A DNA stretch of 64,000 bases. It comes from Chaetoderma sp. LZ-2023a. Its lineage: Eukaryota; Mollusca; Caudofoveata; Chaetodermatida; Chaetodermatidae. The stretch lies in assembly GCA_034401795.1 (NCBI GenBank), contig CM067374.1, positions 133,880,300-133,944,299 on the forward strand. Reading direction: 5' to 3'. The position numbers and the translations under genes are program-made. Numbering within the stretch: position 1 is the stretch's first letter; each line of letters begins with the position of its first letter. Under the pieces are notes generated by a model. The model was not told where the DNA came from. It worked only from the letters and a program-made list of their open reading frames with translations, and did no database searches. Below are positions 61,861-64,000 of the stretch, in pieces.

Positions 61861-62650
61861 AATAATATTGTCCATCAGAGGCAGAGGAACCGGAATGCAG
61901 ACCAGAAGGTCCAGCAGATCCGTATACCATGATCGGCGTGGCCAATTTGGGGCGATCAGAATCACTTGGCACTCCTCCTGCATGATTTTCTGAAGACCTT
62001 TTGGAATCCGGATTGCTGGTGGGAATGTGTATGCATACATTCCCTCCCAACTGATAGCTAAGGCATTTGTTGCATAAGCGCTTGGATCTGGAATTGGAGA
62101 GACGTACGTTGTCATCTTCGCATTCTTGTTCGTTGCAAACAAATCTATTTTGGGCTTCCCCCAGTGGTCGAACAGATGATCCGCCACACATTGATTTAGT
62201 TGCCATTCCATAGGCAAAACACTCATCCTTCGGCTCAATGAGTCTGCTAACAGATTTAGCCTTCCCGGAACGTGAACTCCCTTCAAGGTGATCATATGAT
62301 CTAGACACCACTAAAGCAGTTTCCAAGTCATCATACAGAGACTGGGCGACTTCATTCCGCCCTGGCGGTTTATGCAAGTCACTACTGTTGAGTTGTCTGA
62401 TCGAACTAGAACACTCTTGTCCTGAACTTTCTTTAAGAAATGTTCCAGGCCCAGAACTACTGCTCGTAATTCCAGTAGATTTATATGTTCCAGTGAGTGA
62501 TCCAGATCCCAAAGCCCAGATACTGTGACTTCTTCCAGGCAAGCCCCCCCCCCCCAATCCCTCCATTGATGCATCTGTGTACATCATTAATTGAGGGTGG
62601 GGTGGGGTGAGCATCACACCTGCCAGGAGATTCTCTCTTCGTCCACCATT
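61804..62650 (-). pseudogene. E9 RNase H and linker
   Basis: 62574-62311 carries LELRAVVLGLEHF, VRSDNSTVVTCINRQGG and LCMMTWKLL, then a stop. The next frame has LNLLADSLSRR, KIDLFATNKNAKM, VSPIPDPSAYATNALAISW and VILIAPNWPRRSW. A C-run near 62543 (ccccccccccaatcc) breaks the link to YTDASMEG. Confidence 0.78.
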
Positions 62651-62979
62651 GAAGTTGGTGAATAAGAGGTTCCAACACTGACACCTCTGAGTCCAGGGAA
62701 CCTATCCTCTGGGGCCACTGTGCCATGAGAAATAACTGGATAGGCCACCTGCGCAAGGCTGCCTGTGGAATAACTGGTTCCAGAGAAACCATCAACCCCA
62801 GCATTCTCAAGTAAACCCGTGTCAGTACATGATGACTGTTGCACACTGACTGTATTACCGAGATGAGTATTTCTACTCTCTCCTGAGTAGGATAAACATA
62901 CCCTATCGCTAGATCGAAGAACATTCCCAGGGAAACAAACTTCTGGGATGGAGTCAGCTCTGATTTCTGAAAGTTTATT

Positions 62980-63700
62980 ATTCAGCCTCAGTCTGTGAGT
63001 TTTCAAAGAGGAGCCTGCGAGACTTTCCTGATTGTGTGCTTTTAACAGCCAATAGTCTATCTAAGTGTGGACTGCTATGCTTCTCCTGCGGAAGTATGCC
63101 GTTATTGCAAGAACCACCCTGGTGAAGACCCGAGGAGCCATGCAAATTCTGAATGGTAAAACTTTGAATTCCCACTGTCGGCCCTGGAACGCGAATCTCA
63201 GGTACTGACGAAAACTCTTCGCAATTGGATTGTGGAAATAAGCATCCTTCAGTTCTAATGATGCTGTCCACATTCCCTTCTCCATCCCTGCCAACACCGT
63301 TTTGACTGTTTCCATCTTGAAACTTGGTGTGTCTATGAACTTGTTCAATGGCTTGAGGTTGAGAATTGGTCTCCACCATCCAGTGCTCTTTGTCACTAGA
63401 AACACGGTTGAACAAAAGCCTGGGAAATTTTGTTCCAGTTGAATTGCTCCTTTTTGTATAAGGGAATTTGTCTCTTCCTCTATACACAACCGTTGATCTG
63501 GATCTCTTGGAATTTGAGTCCAGATCGGAACCAGAGACAGGTGTGATGGTGGGCCTATTGCCCAGTCGGGCCGGTACCCAGCTGAAAGCCATCGCAAGAC
63601 TAAGCAACCACTCCCACCCCTGCTTGTGGAAGGTCAATCGATCTCCCACGGGTCCACCTAGGGAGAGAGATGGACATAAGCAGTGCAAGAGCGGGACTGT
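62980..63700 (-). pseudogene. E9 reverse transcriptase, catalytic box destroyed
   Basis: 63597-63061 reads LCIEEETNSLIQKGAIQ, RPILNLKPLNKF, SLELKDAYFHNPI (Asp of the first RT motif now in ELKD) and LPFRICMAPRVF, then HT followed by a stop where Y of Y-I-D-D should be; the last Asp is Tyr (63050-63062). Confidence 0.8.
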
Positions 63701-64000
63701 CTCTGGTTCCAGCATTGGTTTGGTTCTTGTGGAAATCAGCCCATCAGGCACGATTACCACGACCAGATCCTCACGCGCCATGGCTTGCGCTGCCCGCACC
63801 ACGCGCGCCACGGCCCGCTCCTCGGTGTGTGGCCGGCTGCCCGCACTAGAGGAGCCTGCGACACACACACCCCCCCCCTACTGCAGGCCATGCTGGCATG
63901 GCCGTGGCCTAGGCTGCGCCAGTGACTGGACTCTGCCCTGACCAGCGCCACCTCGGGCCTGCTGTGGATGGTATGCAGGGGGCGCAGTGCGAATGTACGC
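63700..64000 (-). pseudogene. E9 gag C-terminal tail, partial
   Basis: Basic, Arg/Gly/Ala-rich coding with frame changes and a C9 run near 63870. It continues beyond the window. Confidence 0.55.

Larger units (their letters stand above)
58680..64000 (-). mobile_element. E9: old DIRS-like retrotransposon, minus strand, 5' end beyond the window
   Basis: The 3' tip starts aaacgaaataacagatttct at 58680. The terminal repeat is interrupted by a ~1.28-kb insertion, then come the ICR, 3' region, recombinase, RNase H, RT and the end of gag at the window edge. Heavily mutated. Confidence 0.87.

Noticed and set aside
1-64000. LTR retrotransposon or endogenous retrovirus
   Set aside because: No direct LTRs, protease or DDE integrase; tyrosine recombinase, inverted ends and ICR place the elements in DIRS.

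Overview
The window is animal nuclear DNA: a host gene with GT-AG introns, buried in tyrosine-recombinase retrotransposons of the DIRS order. The host gene is an anoctamin (TMEM16). Four + strand exons (6540-6604, 7267-7401, 30145-30332, 31165-31247) join in phase to encode the segment from just before transmembrane helix 1 through the cysteine-rich extracellular loop to helix 2 and the FWKRRQ stretch. A separate anoctamin C-terminal exon with its stop lies on the MINUS strand at 56607-56765, so either two anoctamin genes face each other or the contig right of the 500-N gap (36958-37457) is inverted. The dense DIRS, satellite and palindromic-MITE content suits a marine invertebrate such as a mollusc; that is a guess.

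Seven DIRS-like elements can be separated. E1 (1-6138, +) is a divergent lineage. E6 (8286-8306 plus 22393-26053, +) sits in a ~20-bp satellite inside the anoctamin intron. E2 (8308-12021 plus 19083-22391, +) is inserted in the left terminal repeat of E6. E3 (12022-19079, +) is inserted in the reverse transcriptase of E2. This Russian-doll nest makes the intron 22.7 kb long. E7 (31520 to the gap, +) sits in a (GT)n tract of the next intron. E8 (48741-55582) and E9 (58680 to the window end) are older, on the minus strand. E6's 3' part plus adjoining satellite is tandemly duplicated (24785-26849 and 26868-28716).

The E2/E3/E7 type is about 7.05 kb: ~205-bp inverted terminal repeats, a 17-codon first coding exon, a ~770-bp intron, a gag with an N-terminal Cys/His cluster, a reverse transcriptase - RNase H - DIRS-type linker ORF, a tyrosine recombinase ORF open in another frame across the whole RT ORF, and an internal complementary region (ICR) that is the reverse complement of the circle junction. 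The ICRs and nested junctions let the integration triplets be read base by base. No copy is intact: E2 is split by E3, E3 has a stop in RNase H, E7 has a 1-bp frameshift and runs into the gap, E6 lacks RNase H and recombinase, and E1, E8 and E9 are multiply broken.

The rest is intron or intergenic DNA filled with two palindromic repeat families (P1, P2), MITE-like elements with terminal inverted repeats, 21-bp arrays and microsatellites. Between 37458 and 48737 I find no convincing coding exon.
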